NCBI GenBank assembly: GCA_964017185.1
Contig: OZ024869.1
Coordinates: 7,834,501-7,898,500 of the forward strand
Source: Rugalucina vietnamica
Taxonomy: Eukaryota > Mollusca > Bivalvia > Lucinida > Lucinidae
DNA length: 64,000 nucleotides
Reading direction: 5' to 3'
Part shown: positions 22,889 through 34,700 of the stretch, piece after piece
Layout of the letters: each line of letters opens with the position of its first letter
Numbering within the stretch: position 1 is the stretch's first letter
Notes under the pieces: model-generated
Seen by the model: the letters and a program-made list of their open reading frames with translations, nothing else
Databases searched by the model: none
What the model was told of the DNA's origin: nothing
Program-made: the position numbers and the translations under genes

Positions 22889-23168
22889 AGGCCCAAGAGA
22901 AGTCACAAATCTAGGTACAGTACTAAGATCTTGGTTTTGAACCTAGATCTTGGTTTAAAAAATACACATAAAAGTTAAAGGAATGGATTCGGAACCGCAT
23001 AAGACGCCGTATGTATACGTAAAATACCATCATAAATTCATTCCTGGTACAAGAGAATGCATAGATCTATCGGGTTTGTTACGCAAAATATTCGTATTCA
23101 AAGTTGGGAAACCTTCGTTTTTTTCTGCATGTGAGTGAATCGCCATCTTTATCGGGTATGGTTACCGG

Positions 23169-24359
23169 CAGTGCTTGCACTAGTGGACGTTTTGGGCGTT
23201 TTTACGTCTTGAAATGACTCCCGTACGTCGAAAAATGACACAGCAGACGTCAGCTGACTTCCACAAAAATCCTCCTACGTCCTGCAGCAAGGCACGCGAC
23301 GTATGGTCAGAAATGAAAATTTACCTATTTCAGTGTATTGAAATCCATCTTAAAACTCTTAAATTAGGGATTAGTGACAGTGAGTCCATGCCTTCAGGGT
23401 GTAAAGGTGTCTTATTTTAACTGCTGAGCAGAGAAATTTGTGTCAAAACAATAAACAGATCAAGGTCAAGTGTGATCAAAAGTTTACCGCTAGACACTAA
23501 GACAGGTATATTGGACTAATCCATTAATATTGGGTAAAACTGCAATAGGGAATAGTCCACTCTAGGCTGAATATCAATACTGTGAAGGAAATCAATACAC
23601 ATTTTTGAAGCATCTCAACTTTGCATTTTGTTTTTGTTTTTTTTAACTGAGATATTTTCCACTTTATTATTGTCACATAATATGAAAGGCAAGTGTTGGT
23701 GGATTTTTTCTTTCAAAACTTTTTTAAAAAGCAAGTTGTAGAAAAAAAAAAAATAAATAAATAAAAAAAATAAAAAAAAAATAAGATTTTTTTTTTCTTG
23801 TTCAGCAAACTATCTAGGGAACTCAATACCTTGACCAGACACTAATAATAATAATAACAATAATAAAATAAGATAGATCTACTAATAAGGATTAAAATGT
23901 ATAATTATAATAAATGAAAATAAAAAATGAAATATGTAAATTAATAATAATTTTCACATATTCATGAATTATATTTTATTTAAAGTCATAACTGGTACAA
24001 GGAATACATACCCCAAGCAAATTGAGAGACTATTTCCCTAAAGGTGGCCACTAAGTTACATGAACTTTGAACACTAAACATATGAATACATGCATTATAG
24101 GTGCAAACAGTACAAAAATGACACTAAAACATAGACAAATAGAACCATAACAGAATTTTCACTTTGGAAGTGTTCTATATATAGGATGTAGTTACAAAAT
24201 AATTAAATGTGTGCATGCACACTTGACACATCGCACGCGAGTAATTTAGACATGCGGCACCGCGACTAATCTATGACTTCCAGATTTTGGGCCTGTGACT
24301 TCCAAATCTTAAAGGGTGGAAGTCATGACTTCCTGGCCCAAAAAGTTAGTGCAAGCACT
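23169..24359. mobile_element. hAT-type non-autonomous element
   Basis: Terminal inverted repeats CAGTGCTTGCACTA and TTAGTGCAAGCACT(G), flanked by GTTACCGG at 23161-23168 and 24360-24367 (8 bp, one G shared with the TIR). An 8-bp duplication and a CAGTG start fit hAT. The interior is AT-rich with no transposase. Confidence 0.8.
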
Positions 24360-24578
24360 GTTACCGGTTTATCGATAATTACACGGTGAACGCGGAAACC
24401 AGTATAAAGCTGTGACGTCACTCACTCACTTTCTCTTTAAGCCGCTCATTTCAATTGCAGGACATTCAAATATTCTCGCGATAATTTTGTTATTTTATTT
24501 TGTATTTGTTGATATTTTCTACGTTTAACTTGACAAAAGGGTTTATGTGATAATACCGGAGAATAATTTTTACCGAAG

Positions 24579-24680
24579 ATGCCTCAGTGCCAGGCGATTA
24601 ACTGTAAAAACAAGCCACAGAAATAAGGTAAAAGTTTTTTCCAGATACCTGTCGTCGGCTTTTCGCTTCCTCCAAAGCGA
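24579..24680 (+). pseudogene. THAP-domain N-terminus relic
   Basis: ATG at 24579 gives MPQCQAINCKNKPQK, a stop codon, then GKSFFQIP in the same frame: the C-x4-C start and the KSFF-x-P box of THAP zinc fingers. Further stops follow. THAP domains occur in P-type and some other transposases and in host factors. Position inside the left TIR suggests the transposase start of the surrounding transposon. Confidence 0.6.
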
Positions 24681-24851
24681 TAAAAAATCGTAGGTGTAGA
24701 CATTTTCACTAATTCTTATTACATGTACTGTTACATGTATCTACGCACGGTAGTTTTTATTCCGAATTTTGGCATTTCACATACAATTCGTCAAAGAATT
24801 GCGCACAATAGAAAAAGAATCGGAATTCGCAAGTTTTTCATCCATTTTATT

Positions 24852-25683
24852 AGCTCGCCTGTACGAAAGTACAGGAAGAGCTATTGCAGTCACCCCAGCG
24901 TCGGGGTTAGCGTCGGCGTCGGCGTTGCTCAAAATGTTAAAGTTTTTGGTTAAAGTTTTTATGAGTCTATATGTCTTGAAGTTGTGGATGGATCAAGTTG
25001 ATACTTTGCATGCTGGTAGATATTGGTCTGAAGTTTTATGCTGTACCATCATGACCCACCTGGGTGACCTTGAGGTCAAGGTCACGGACTTAGAAATTTT
25101 GTGTTAAAAGTTTTTGGTTAAAGTTTTTATAAGTTTATATCTCTTGAAGTTGTTGATGGATCAAGTTGATACTTTGTATGTTGGTAGATATTGGTCTGAA
25201 GTTTTATGCTGTACCATCATGACCCACCTGGGTGACCCTGAGGTCAAGGTCACGGACTTAGAAATTTTGTGTTAAAGTTTTTTGGTTAAGGTTTTTATAA
25301 GTCTACCGTATTCGTTCTAATTAGCACACATGCTCCAATAAGCGCACACCCTGGTCATTTCCGAAAATCGTGCGTATAAGCGCATGCTACTCGACTAGCA
25401 CATTGTTATTTTATACCAATTTTACTCATAAATTACAATATAAACCGCATAAAAGTCTTAATTTAAGATGATTAAACACTAGTGTGCAATTATTGGAAAC
25501 TTAAATGACATCATCTTTGGTATTTTTGACATGGAGGTTTTTTTTTTTTTTTCGTTCAAAGTGTGCGCTTATAACGATATTTTGTTACATAAACTGTAAG
25601 TTATCTTGAAAAACTAAGCGCACTGTGCGCTTATTAGAACGAATACGGTATATCTCTTGAAGTTGTTGATGGATCAAGTTATC
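24852..25683 (+). repeat. Pearl-like element 1 (hairpin head, GTCGGC microsatellite, ~168-bp units)
   Basis: Head AGCTCGCCTGTACGAAAGTACAGGAAGAGCT-type hairpin (stem CCTGTAC/GTACAGG), then a GGCGTCGGCGTC microsatellite, then units of about 168 bp starting near 24937, 25105 and 25272 (shared TCAAGTTGATACTTTG and GACCCACCTGGGTGACC). The third unit is split by a MITE at 25306-25648. The right end is not clear. Confidence 0.75.
25306..25648. mobile_element. Tc1/mariner-type MITE (343 bp)
   Basis: TIRs CCGTATTCGTTCTAATTAGC and GCTTATTAGAACGAATACGG, flanked by TA on each side (25304-25305 and 25649-25650). It is inserted in a unit of pearl-like element 1; the unit sequence resumes directly after it. 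Confidence 0.88.
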
Positions 25684-26449
25684 GCTATTATACGTATGAA
25701 AGATTATCGACTACCTATAACTATTGTTACATAATTTTGATTGGATTTACATCATAAAGGTGCGAAATACACTCGGATGGATGTCTCTAAGATGCTTTTT
25801 TGGCTCATAGACAACAAAACTCAGGTAAATATTGGGACGTATCGTGGCAAAAACAACTTGCGCCCCGGGAATCACCACTGAGGAAAACATGTGTCTGAGC
25901 CCAGATTTACTCGTCCTGGGACGCCGGGTCCTGCGTCCGCGAGATCCCTGTGACAGAGTTTTTTTTTCCTGTTTTTATTTCTTTTTTTTTTCTTACCTTA
26001 ATGTGGGAATTTTATCGATAAAATGAAGTGGAGTACGATCGCTTGTAAATTGCTCTCAACCGAAAGTTAGTGAGTGACGTCACAGGTAAACAAATATGGC
26101 GGCAACCTTCGTGATTCGAGACGCATTTTAGCGTAATTTTCAAACGATGATTGTGTACTTATTATGGGGTAAATCGGTGGAATTTGATTTGTAACACGTA
26201 CTGTAACATCTAAATGAATATGTACAGGGCCAAATATGCGTTTCCGAATCGATTCTTTTAACATTGTTCCGTGCACTAAAACTCCATGAAAATTGCATAC
26301 CGGTTCCCAGTGTTGATTGAAGAGCTTGCCAATACAAGTTTGAAAATCGAAAAATATCCAAATTTCAGCGAGGAATTTTTTGCAAAAACGTAGATATTTT
26401 AATAAAAAATTGGACAATTTTGAAATAAATGTGAAAAACTGACAAGCAA

Positions 26450-26886
26450 ATACTTCACATTATACACTATTGACCTTTGACTTGGTACTGTTCAGTAATT
26501 ATTGATTCTATCCCTTTTTATCAACAGAGAACTGAATATATCTATTGAAGACCAAAAATGAAATGTAAAAAAAAAAAAGAAGAGAAATATTTTAAAAGCT
26601 TGTACTTGTACATCATTAACAAGGGAGGCAACTTATTAAATATTTAAAATCATGTTGCTAGCAAAACAAGTGATAAATAGCATTGAACTTTAAACAAAGC
26701 ATAAAAAAGTAAACAGAAATATGTTAGTCATATAAAGAAATGTAGAGGCATGATGATAATGCATAGCTGAACAAGTTATTCTTTTGCTGCTATAAAACAG
26801 TCTCTCTACAGTAAAATCAAAACTTATATATTGTCTACACTCATGAATAATTTTGAACCAAGATCAAAACCTATAGTACTGGTGTC
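26450..26886. other. AT-rich interval without gene
   Basis: No supported coding or repeat structure apart from the inner part of the right arm of the long-TIR transposon (about 26850-26880). Confidence 0.5.
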
Positions 26887-27040
26887 GCCTCCGTGGTGCA
26901 GTGGTTAAGTCACTCGCCTTGTAAACTAGGGGTCGCAGGTTCGATCCCGGGCTTCTCCTAAAACCTCCTTCCGGTTGAGCCTTCGGGTGCTCCCGGAACA
27001 ACAAACCCACAAAAAAAAAACAAAAAGAAAAAAATAAAAA
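26887..27040 (+). mobile_element. tRNA-derived SINE (tRNA-Thr-like head)
   Basis: GCCTCCGTGGTGCAGTGG with box A, an anticodon-loop-like TTGTAAA, and box B GGTTCGATCCC, then a short tail ending in A-rich sequence. The same head occurs at 51439. It interrupts the right arm of the long-TIR transposon. Confidence 0.85.
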
Positions 27041-27075
27041 TCTTAGTAATGTACCTAGATTTGTGACTTCTCTTG

Positions 27076-27435
27076 GGCCTGTAAGTCACAAGTGGATCGA
27101 CTCGTAGACCAAAACATAGAGCTGTCTTAACGCCAATAGTTTATACATTCCTTGTCGTTAGACAGCCGTAACGCAAGAATTTCCCCTATCATGACATCAT
27201 TTCCCAGCTGAAATTATCATTATTTCTGTGCGTCACCCTTCAAAATTATTTGGCCATTACATTAAAAACATACAATGCCACAAATGTACCTGAATCCCTT
27301 TGGATTGTTGCTGTTTTTTTTGTCATTTGCGCAGTTGTCAAGTTTCGTGCTGCCATCTTGTTCCTAATGCGGGAGAAGCAACGAATTATGTCAACGAATT
27401 GCGATGTTCTTACACTCGCCATATCCTTATATTGC
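27076..27435. other. Interval with nothing recognised
   Basis: Non-repetitive as far as can be seen. A 62-codon open frame at 27250 has no recognisable motif. Confidence 0.4.
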
Positions 27436-27595
27436 TAGATCCACTCATGGCTCTTTGAGCGCTCTAAAAATGTGGTATTAGATGGCCGAGTCTCAGATAC
27501 TGTCCCAGTTCTATCTGGTGTCCCACAAGGATCGGTCTTACGACCGGTCTTATAACTTATTTTCATTAATGATCTTCTGGATATTAGGTAGTGAT
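27436..27595 (+). mobile_element. LINE RT fragment
   Basis: Frame reads KNVVLDGRVSDTVPVLSGV, PQGSVLRPVL, a stop, LIFINDLLDI, the RT motif normally LSGVPQGSVLGP...FINDLPD of CR1/Jockey elements. Only about 50 codons remain, with one stop. Confidence 0.8.
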
Positions 27596-28335
27596 ATAAG
27601 TGGTTTGACAGTTTTCCGATAATGCCTTTTGGCACAATGTAAAATGAAACATTTTCAAAGCATTATATTTTTATTCAAATGACATCAAAATAAATTGATA
27701 CCAAATGAAAGAAAAATGTTTAAACTTATGAACAAGACATTGAAATAATTTCAATTTATTGATTTTATATATATTTTGGTCAGTGAAACATGATTCATTT
27801 TTCGGAGACAAACATGGCCACCATTGAATTTCACTTTGCTTGGCTCGCAGGTGACTTTTGTAATCATTTGTTATTTCACATCTGATTGGTTTTCTTTAAA
27901 CATCTTGATGGGTATTTATAGATAAAAGGTCAATCTTTAACCTGATATGCAAATTTTTCATCCTGGCACTTTATTACAGTGGATGCCAATCATGCCATTG
28001 GATTTAAAATTGCCTATTTTTAGACATGGAAATTCCTTACTTTGGAGTAAAACGTGGACAAAAGTCACCCAAATAGTCAATGAAATTTCTATTTTTAACC
28101 TAAGCGCACAAGAAGGTCAAAGACACCCACTGTCTCAATTCCAAATGCATGTGGTGCATCAAAAATGTCGGGTACCAGCTGTGTATCCTAATCAGTAAAA
28201 TGGCAGAAAAAGTAAACAACAACACTTTTTTTTAAATTCAATAACTATTTCATTTTTCCATGGATTTTCAAAATTCAAACTGCATCTTATTTCGAATGAT
28301 CTGCATCTACTGATGAGATGATTTTATTGATTTTT
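27596..28335. other. AT-rich interval upstream of a pearl-like element
   Basis: No supported gene. It may hold promoter or 5' leader exons of the downstream NFX1 gene, but nothing specific is visible. Confidence 0.4.
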
Positions 28336-30119
28336 AGCTCACCTGAGCCAAAGGCTTACAAGGTGAGCTTATAGTATAGTAGTCAAGCCGGCGTCTGTCC
28401 GTCCGTGAGTCCACATTTTCAAACTTGAATATCTCTTAAGACAACAAGGCCAATCGTGATCAAATTTTATCTAAAGCATCATTGAGGAGTAGGAAAGGTT
28501 ATGTTAGGTTTTGGGCCAGGTCGGATCAGAACTCTGGTTTCCATGGCAACAGATAGCTCGTATAGACTTACAATGGGAAAAACATAAAAAATCTTCTCCG
28601 AAACCACAAGGCCAAGAGCTTTCATATTTTGTGTGTAGCAATGTATAATGGTCCTCTTTATAAATCCTGCCAACCATGCCCCTGGGGTCCATCTTCTTCT
28701 CCGAAAGCACATGGCCCAGAGCTTTCATATTTTGTATGTAGCAATGTTTAGTGGTCTTCTTTATAAATCCTGCCAACCATGCCCCTGGCGTCAAAAATAG
28801 CCCCGCCCCAGGGGTCATTAGCTCCCATAGACATACAATGGGAAAAACATAAAAAAATCTTCTTCTCCGAAACCACAAGGCCGAGCTTTCATGTTTTGTG
28901 TGTAGCAATGTATAGTGATCCTCTTTATAAATCCTACTAACCGTGCCCCTGGGTCCATACGGGCCCCGCCCTGGGGGCGTCATGGTAAAAACATAAAAAA
29001 ATCTTCTCCGAAACCACAAGGCCCAGAGCTTTCATATTTTGTATGTAGCAATGTTTAGTGGTCTTCTTTATAAATCCTGCCCACCACGCCCCTGGAGTCA
29101 AAAATGGCCGCGCCCCGGGGGTCATTAGACGTACAATGGGAAAAACATAAAAAAAATCTTCTTCTCTGAAACCACAAGGCCCAGAGCTTTCATGTTTTGT
29201 ATGTAGCAATGTATAGTGGTCCTCTTTATAAATCCTACCAACCGTGCCCCTGGGGTCTGTAAGGACCCAGCCCCGGGGCGTCATGGGAAAAAACATAAAA
29301 AAATCTTCTCCGAAACCACAAGGCCCAGCGCTTTCATATTTTGTGTGTAGCAATGTATAGTGGTTCTCTTTATAAATGCTGCTAGCCATGGCCCTGGGGT
29401 TCATACAGGCCCCATCCGCCATAGGCCATAGAAAATACATGAAAAAATCTTCTTCTCTGAAACCACAACAGCCAAAGCTTCTATATTTGATTATTTGGTA
29501 ACCGTATGCAGCATTGTTTTGTAGAGCTTTACATAAATCCTGCCAAGCATGCCCCTAGGGTCAGAAATGGTCCCACCCCTGGAGGTCAAGAGCTCCCTTA
29601 GACTTACAATTGGAAAAACATAAAAATTTCTTCTACGAAACCATATGGCCCAGAGCTTTCATATGTTGTGTGGACTAATGTATAATACTCTCCTTGATAA
29701 ATGCTGCCAACGGTGCCCCTGGGGTCCATACAGGCCACGCCCCATGCATGTCATTATCTACCATAGACATAATGGAAATACATGAAATAATCTTCTCTGC
29801 AATAGCATGACACAAAGCTTGTATATTTGATATACAATAGTGTCATGTGGAGCTCTACATAAATCCTGCCAATCATGCCCCTGGGGTCAAATATGGCCCC
29901 ACCCGGGGGATCATTATAGGACCCTGACCCTGTTAGATGATTTTTTCAAGTGAACCAAAATGGCAGACAAGAGGATACACAATCCAGACAAGAGCTATTC
30001 TGCTGATGTAAGTAGGGTTTCAAGTCACATGACCGAGATGGCCACCATATCCATATATGGTAAAAACCCCAATTACTTTGTCCAGTGACTGTACTTGTTG
30101 ACTCTTAGGTGAGCGATCG
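28336..30119 (+). repeat. Pearl-like element 2 (~1.8 kb, ~9 units)
   Basis: Head AGCTCACCTGAGCC...AAGGTGAGCT hairpin, then TCTGTCCGTCCGTGAG microsatellite, then about nine ~150-165-bp units sharing AATCTTCTCCGAAACCACAA, GAGCTTTCATATTTTGTGTG and CCATGCCCCTGGGGTC. The right end has CTTAGGTGAGC complementary to the head. Minus-strand open frames over 28479-29440 are products of this repetition, not genes. Confidence 0.85.
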
Positions 30120-30140
30120 TTGCCCAATCTTATGTATGTA

Positions 30141-30563
30141 AGGCTGAAAATAAAATTTTGTTTGTTTGTCCTCCACCTACCTATCCACTTTTTATACCCC
30201 TACCCCAAAAATATATTGCAATTTTGTGGGGTAAAATATTTTAATTATTTGATAATTTGGTAGGAATCAAGTTTTAATCAAACATTTTTCCACCAAATGC
30301 ACATTGTCTACTAATTTTAAGCATTGTTGAGAATATTGTTTCTGCAATAAATGCAAAAGATCAAGTGATCATACAGTCAAGATCAATGGAAGACTTTGTT
30401 ACCAGATTATCAGATATAGCATGTAAAACAATGACATGTTGGCATTTTTGTCCACTTTCTATTGAAAGCAAAAAAAAATAATATGATAATTTCCCTACCT
30501 ACCTACCCAATTCTAAAATGCCAGGTAGTTAAAGGACAAACAAACAATTTTTTAATTCAGGCC
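30141..30563. mobile_element. Small TIR element before NFX1 exon 1
   Basis: Inverted ends AGGCTGAAAATAAAATTTTG...TTTGTTTGTCCT and complementary AGGACAAACAAACAATTTTT...TTCAGGCC, flanked by TA. It ends about 40 bp before the first-exon splice acceptor. Confidence 0.7.
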
Positions 30564-30603
30564 TAACTTAACTATTGTAGTTTTGTCTTGTCTGTGATTT
30601 CAG

Positions 30604-31706
30604 GTAATTGTAATCTGAAATGAGCAGAGACTACCAACAATATCAAGACTACCAGTATGGAAACAATGAACAATATTTTTACAACAACCCACAACAAGCA
30701 TATTACCCAAATTATGCACCACAGGGAGAATATTATGGCCCTCCGGGGCATGGGGCTCAAGCCTACGGGGCCCAATATGATTATGGTCCTTATACCAACG
30801 TGAACTACTATACCAACTATCCGCAACCGGATAATTATTATGACCCAAATGCATATGGTTATGATGGGGAGTATTACCAGGGAGCATCTCAGACAGCTGA
30901 AGGAGGTCAAGGTGGCCAAGTGGGGACAGATGGAAATGGTGCTGTAAAACAGCCAGCAAGAGGGAAACACTCCTACTCACAAAATCGCAATAGAAACAGA
31001 CAGAGAACAGATGCTCAATTTCTAGAAGCTGGTGCAGGAGATACGACTGGTAAAGCTGTAAAAGGAGATAATAAAAACAAAGCAGGAAATGATGAAAATG
31101 CAGCAGCTGCTAGAGCTAATGATGCTAGTCATGGAAATGTAAGAGGCAAAAAACAAGGGGGGAGGTTCTATGGAAGTGATTCAAGGTCTAAGCCATTTGA
31201 GCGTAGGTTTGAAAGACATAGTGATACAATAATCAGGGAGGTAGATAGTTATCAAAATGGTCTGAGAGCAGATGTAAATGAATTTGAAAATGAAAGTGAA
31301 AGTAGAAAAGGATACAGACAGTTGAGAGAAGAGCCTAAGAAGAGTGAAAGAGGCAAAAATGACAAATATGGGAAAGAAAATCTTCCTGATAAACACAGAT
31401 ATAGTTCTAGGAGAGATGATAAAACAGACAAATCACAAAAGCAAGCTTCAGATGAAAATGTGAATAATAATTCAACAAGCAGGGAACATGGTAGGCGAGC
31501 CAATAGTCAGCTGAGTGGTGTCCTCAAGGTTGATCTCAGAAAGGACAATAGTGGTGGGGATGAAATTACGAAGAAAGATGATGATGATAGCTCAACATTT
31601 GACTATAGAAATGAAGGAGGACTGTCACAGAAACATCAGCAGGGAAGACACCAGAGAAGAATGCCCAGGAATAAAGCTACAAAGAAAGTTGATGAAAGCC
31701 AAAGAG
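30604..31706 (+). CDS. NFX1: NFX1 exon 1 (first coding exon; CDS from 30620)
   Basis: TGATTTCAG|GTAATTG acceptor at 30604; ATG 30620. Codes [16 protein letters not shown], with Tyr/Gln/Asn/Pro-rich low complexity, then a Lys/Arg/Asp/Ser-rich stretch ending VDESQR-G. Donor GAG|GTATAT at 31706/31707, phase 1. Confidence 0.9.
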
Positions 31707-34700
31707 GTATATATCCCTTATTGCAGAATGCTGTCTTCAGATGCACATTTATGTGGCAATTTAATTTCACATAATTATATGAGCCGCCTCATGGGAAAAC
31801 CAACAATCTGCATATGCGAAAACAAAGACGCAGATCAGCTTCGCAGTAACTGCGAAGCTGATCAGCGCCTTTGTTTTCGCTACTCGGATAGTACAATTCC
31901 CCTTCTACTTAAATCCAAAATTTCAAGCTTCTAGCTCTTTTCTGTGCTTGTACAGGCCGGTTTGTGTTGGACCTGTTTGGAAACCACATTGTTGGTTTTC
32001 CCACGAGGCGGCTCACATAAAGAAAAAGATCACTAAAAAGAAATATGCATAATACCCCCCCCCCCCCCCCACAAAGAATTGGACCTTGTTAAGACCCACT
32101 TGTTAAATATACTTTTTGAAACAATGGGTAATTGACATACACTTCCTCTTCACCCGGCGGTGGCACTCTTAAAATTTTTTTGACCCCATGCTCGTTCCAC
32201 GTTTTTGAAAACACCCCCCTTATGTCGCAAAAACAAGGACTTCCTGGAGCATTTTTACCCCCCTTTCATCGCAAAAACAAGGACTAACTGCTGTAAAAAA
32301 TACCCCCTTTCGCGCGAAAACAAGGATATTTGACAGATTTTATACCCCTTTTATCGCAAAAACAAGGACAGCCTACTGTCAAAATAACCCCCTTTTCAGA
32401 AAAACAAGGATATTGTACATAATTATTACCCCCTTATATCGCAAAAACAAGGACAACCTGCTGTCAAAATACCCCCTTTTTTGGCAAAATCACGACATTG
32501 TACAAAGTTATCACCCCCTTTTATCGTAAAAACAAGGACAACCTACTGTCAAAATACCCCCCTTTTTTTTCGAAAACCAGGACATTGTACAAAATTATCA
32601 CCCCCTTTTATCCAACCAACTAGTAAAGTCAAACCCACCCACCCCACCCACCAACTCCGTGATTGACCAACTTTTGAACCATCCAAATTCATGTGTGAAA
32701 TTGCTATTTTAACTCTACATCCTTACCAAGCTCGTGCTGCCCCGGTGGGCAACCGCAGTATGCACACCTAACTGCCCCAATTTCACTTATGAAGCTACAG
32801 TCAGGGCAATTTCGGCAGGCCCCACGCCGATTGCACCGACAATCGACGTCCATTTTAGTAAGTTTTGGAGCCGAGAAAAAATCCGACACAAGATGGAATA
32901 TCCTCGTTGATTGGTTGATTTTATATGCATCTCATCATTTATTTGTTGATTTTAAAAATCATTTTCCAATAGAAAAACGTTTTATAAAATTTGACTGGTT
33001 TGGTTTCCACCAAAAATTACGGAAAGTCCTCCCGTTCCCGTAAGCGTAAACGAAAACACCATTTCTGTGGGAAACGCGGAGGGGCGGAATTAAAATACCC
33101 CTTAACGCGGAGGGGCGGAATTTAAGTACCCCTAACGCGGAATTAGAATCAGATAAAAACACCCCCTTTCCATCGAAAAATGCGGCGAGAGATTTTAAAC
33201 ACCCCTAAACGCGGAAATACAGTGAAATGAAAAACACCCCTAAATATGGAAAACGAGGAACCCGATCTGAAATTACCCCCCTTTTTCCCGAAAACGCGGT
33301 CCGCGTTTTGACCTCAAAAGTACCCCCTTTTCCGCGATTTTTGGAACAAGCATGGTCCCAAAAAAATTCAAGAGTGACACCACCGGGCCTCTTCACAATT
33401 ATACAAGTTCATACATAAATCTGTCTTTGCTTTAACAAGTTGCTTTTTTTCAAATTTCAAAGACATTATTAATTTTCAACAATACTTTGGAATTTATATT
33501 TATGTCTACATGTTTGTGCTTTATTTGCAGGTGTGTTAATTGACCAGCTGACCCGAGGCACCTATGAATGTATGGTGTGTTGTGAGACTGTGAGGGCTCA
33601 GAATGCAGTCTGGTCTTGCTCTAACTGCTTTCATGTGTTCCATCTAAGATGTATCAAACAGTGGGCAAGGTCTCCAAATGCTATTGTTTCAGGTAATTTT
33701 GTAAAATTTATGGATGGGTCATTATTTGTTTCAAACTCATACATTGGTAATAAAAAATATCAAGTTAGGAAAGTGGATCTGTTTTGCAAGCCCATCTTCA
33801 GACTATGTGACTTCTTCATACTGAATAAGTACCAAACTGGGAGTGAGAAGTTAATCAAAATATGAGCCGCCTCAAGCGGCCTCATGGGAAAACCAACAAT
33901 CTGCATAGGCGAAAACAAAGGCACAGATCAGCTTCGCGGTAAAGCTGATCAGCGCCTTTGTTTTCGCTACTGGAATAGTACAATTCCTCCTCTCCTTAAC
34001 TCCAAAATTTCAAGCTTCTAGCTCTTTTCTGTGACTGTACAGGACGGTTTGTGTCGGACCTGTTCGGAAACCAGATTGTTGGTTTTCCCACGAGGCGGCT
34101 CATATGTGTATATGTTAATAGGAAATATTCTGCAGTTACTGGTGTCCATGGTTTACCTTGTAAAACACTGTCTTGTAAACAAGGGGAAGCTTCGGGGTCT
34201 TTAGGTTTCGATGTGAACTGCTAGTTTGACATAGTCTCTTTCTCCCTCTACCATACTTTGGAATAAATGGCATTTGTTATACCAAAACTTTGAGGACTTC
34301 AAGCACTGAATTGACATTGTTCTTAACTTTTGGACAAACATTTTGGAATAGATTATAACTGTGGGCAAAAAAGCTATGCATGTACATCTCTAGTTGATAC
34401 TAATTATTGTAATGTAAGCAATTAAAGGGGTGCAGAGTATTTCATTACGAAAACATGTCCGTGTAATGTTTACCCCCTTGAACCCCACTTTTATATAGAA
34501 AAACTGGAGTATGCAGGGGTATACCTATTTTTGCATGAAAACATAGATTGTGGGTACTCGTTAGAACCGCCTCGCCGAGGCGGTTCTAACGTGTACCCAC
34601 AATCTATGTTTTGAGCAAAAATAAGAAAAATATCCAAAAATTTCTACTGAAAAAGTACAAGTAGGCAAAGATCAGGAAAAGGCGCAATCAGAAAAAGACT

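Larger units (their letters stand above)
22889..27075. mobile_element. Decayed long-TIR DNA transposon with THAP relic
   Basis: Inverted arms: CAGGCCCAAGAGAAGTCACA (22889-) matches the complement of the right end (to 27075), extending about 40 bp and, beyond a SINE insertion, to about 70 bp. A second inverted pair (AAAGGAATGGATTCGGAACC at ~22980 against ~26250) and a third (CTGTGACGTCACTCACT at ~24411 against ~26090) lie in matching order, as in a transposon with long imperfect TIRs. Just inside the left arm is a THAP-like N-terminus (24579). No clear target duplication was found, so the superfamily (P or Kolobok-like) is open. At least four later insertions interrupt it. Confidence 0.55.
32153..33387. 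mobile_element. hAT-type element with captured Cys-rich ORF
   Basis: Ends CCCGGCGGTGGCACTCTT and AAGAGTGACACCACCGGG with ~45 bp of imperfect TIR (to CATGCTCGTTCCA), flanked by a perfect 8-bp duplication CCTCTTCA (32145-32152 and 33388-33395). Subterminal arms carry tandem ~120-bp (32210-32610) and shorter (33070-33340) repeats of the kind CCCCCTTTTATCGCAAAAAC. Between them is a non-repetitive core with a short ORF and TATA-like box. No transposase. Confidence 0.88.

Noticed and set aside
22889-22931. Fixed transposon end with target duplication for the long-TIR element
   Set aside because: Flanks at 22881-22888 and 27076-27083 do not match, so no duplication could be claimed.
26887-27040. 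tRNA gene (also at 51439, 47229 and 59553)
   Set aside because: Box A and B are present, but the sequences are followed by SINE bodies and A-rich or CAAC tails and recur as dispersed copies; cloverleaf pairing is imperfect.
28479-29440. Three overlapping 77-171-codon minus-strand frames with repeated segments
   Set aside because: They run through the tandem units of pearl-like element 2; repetition comes from DNA units and no protein motif is present.
30572-30980. Minus-strand open frames opposite NFX1 exon 1
   Set aside because: Shadow frames of the Tyr/Gln/Asn-rich coding strand.
32210-32610. CRISPR-like alternating repeats
   Set aside because: Eukaryotic context, degenerate units, and location in the arm of a hAT-type element with an 8-bp target duplication.
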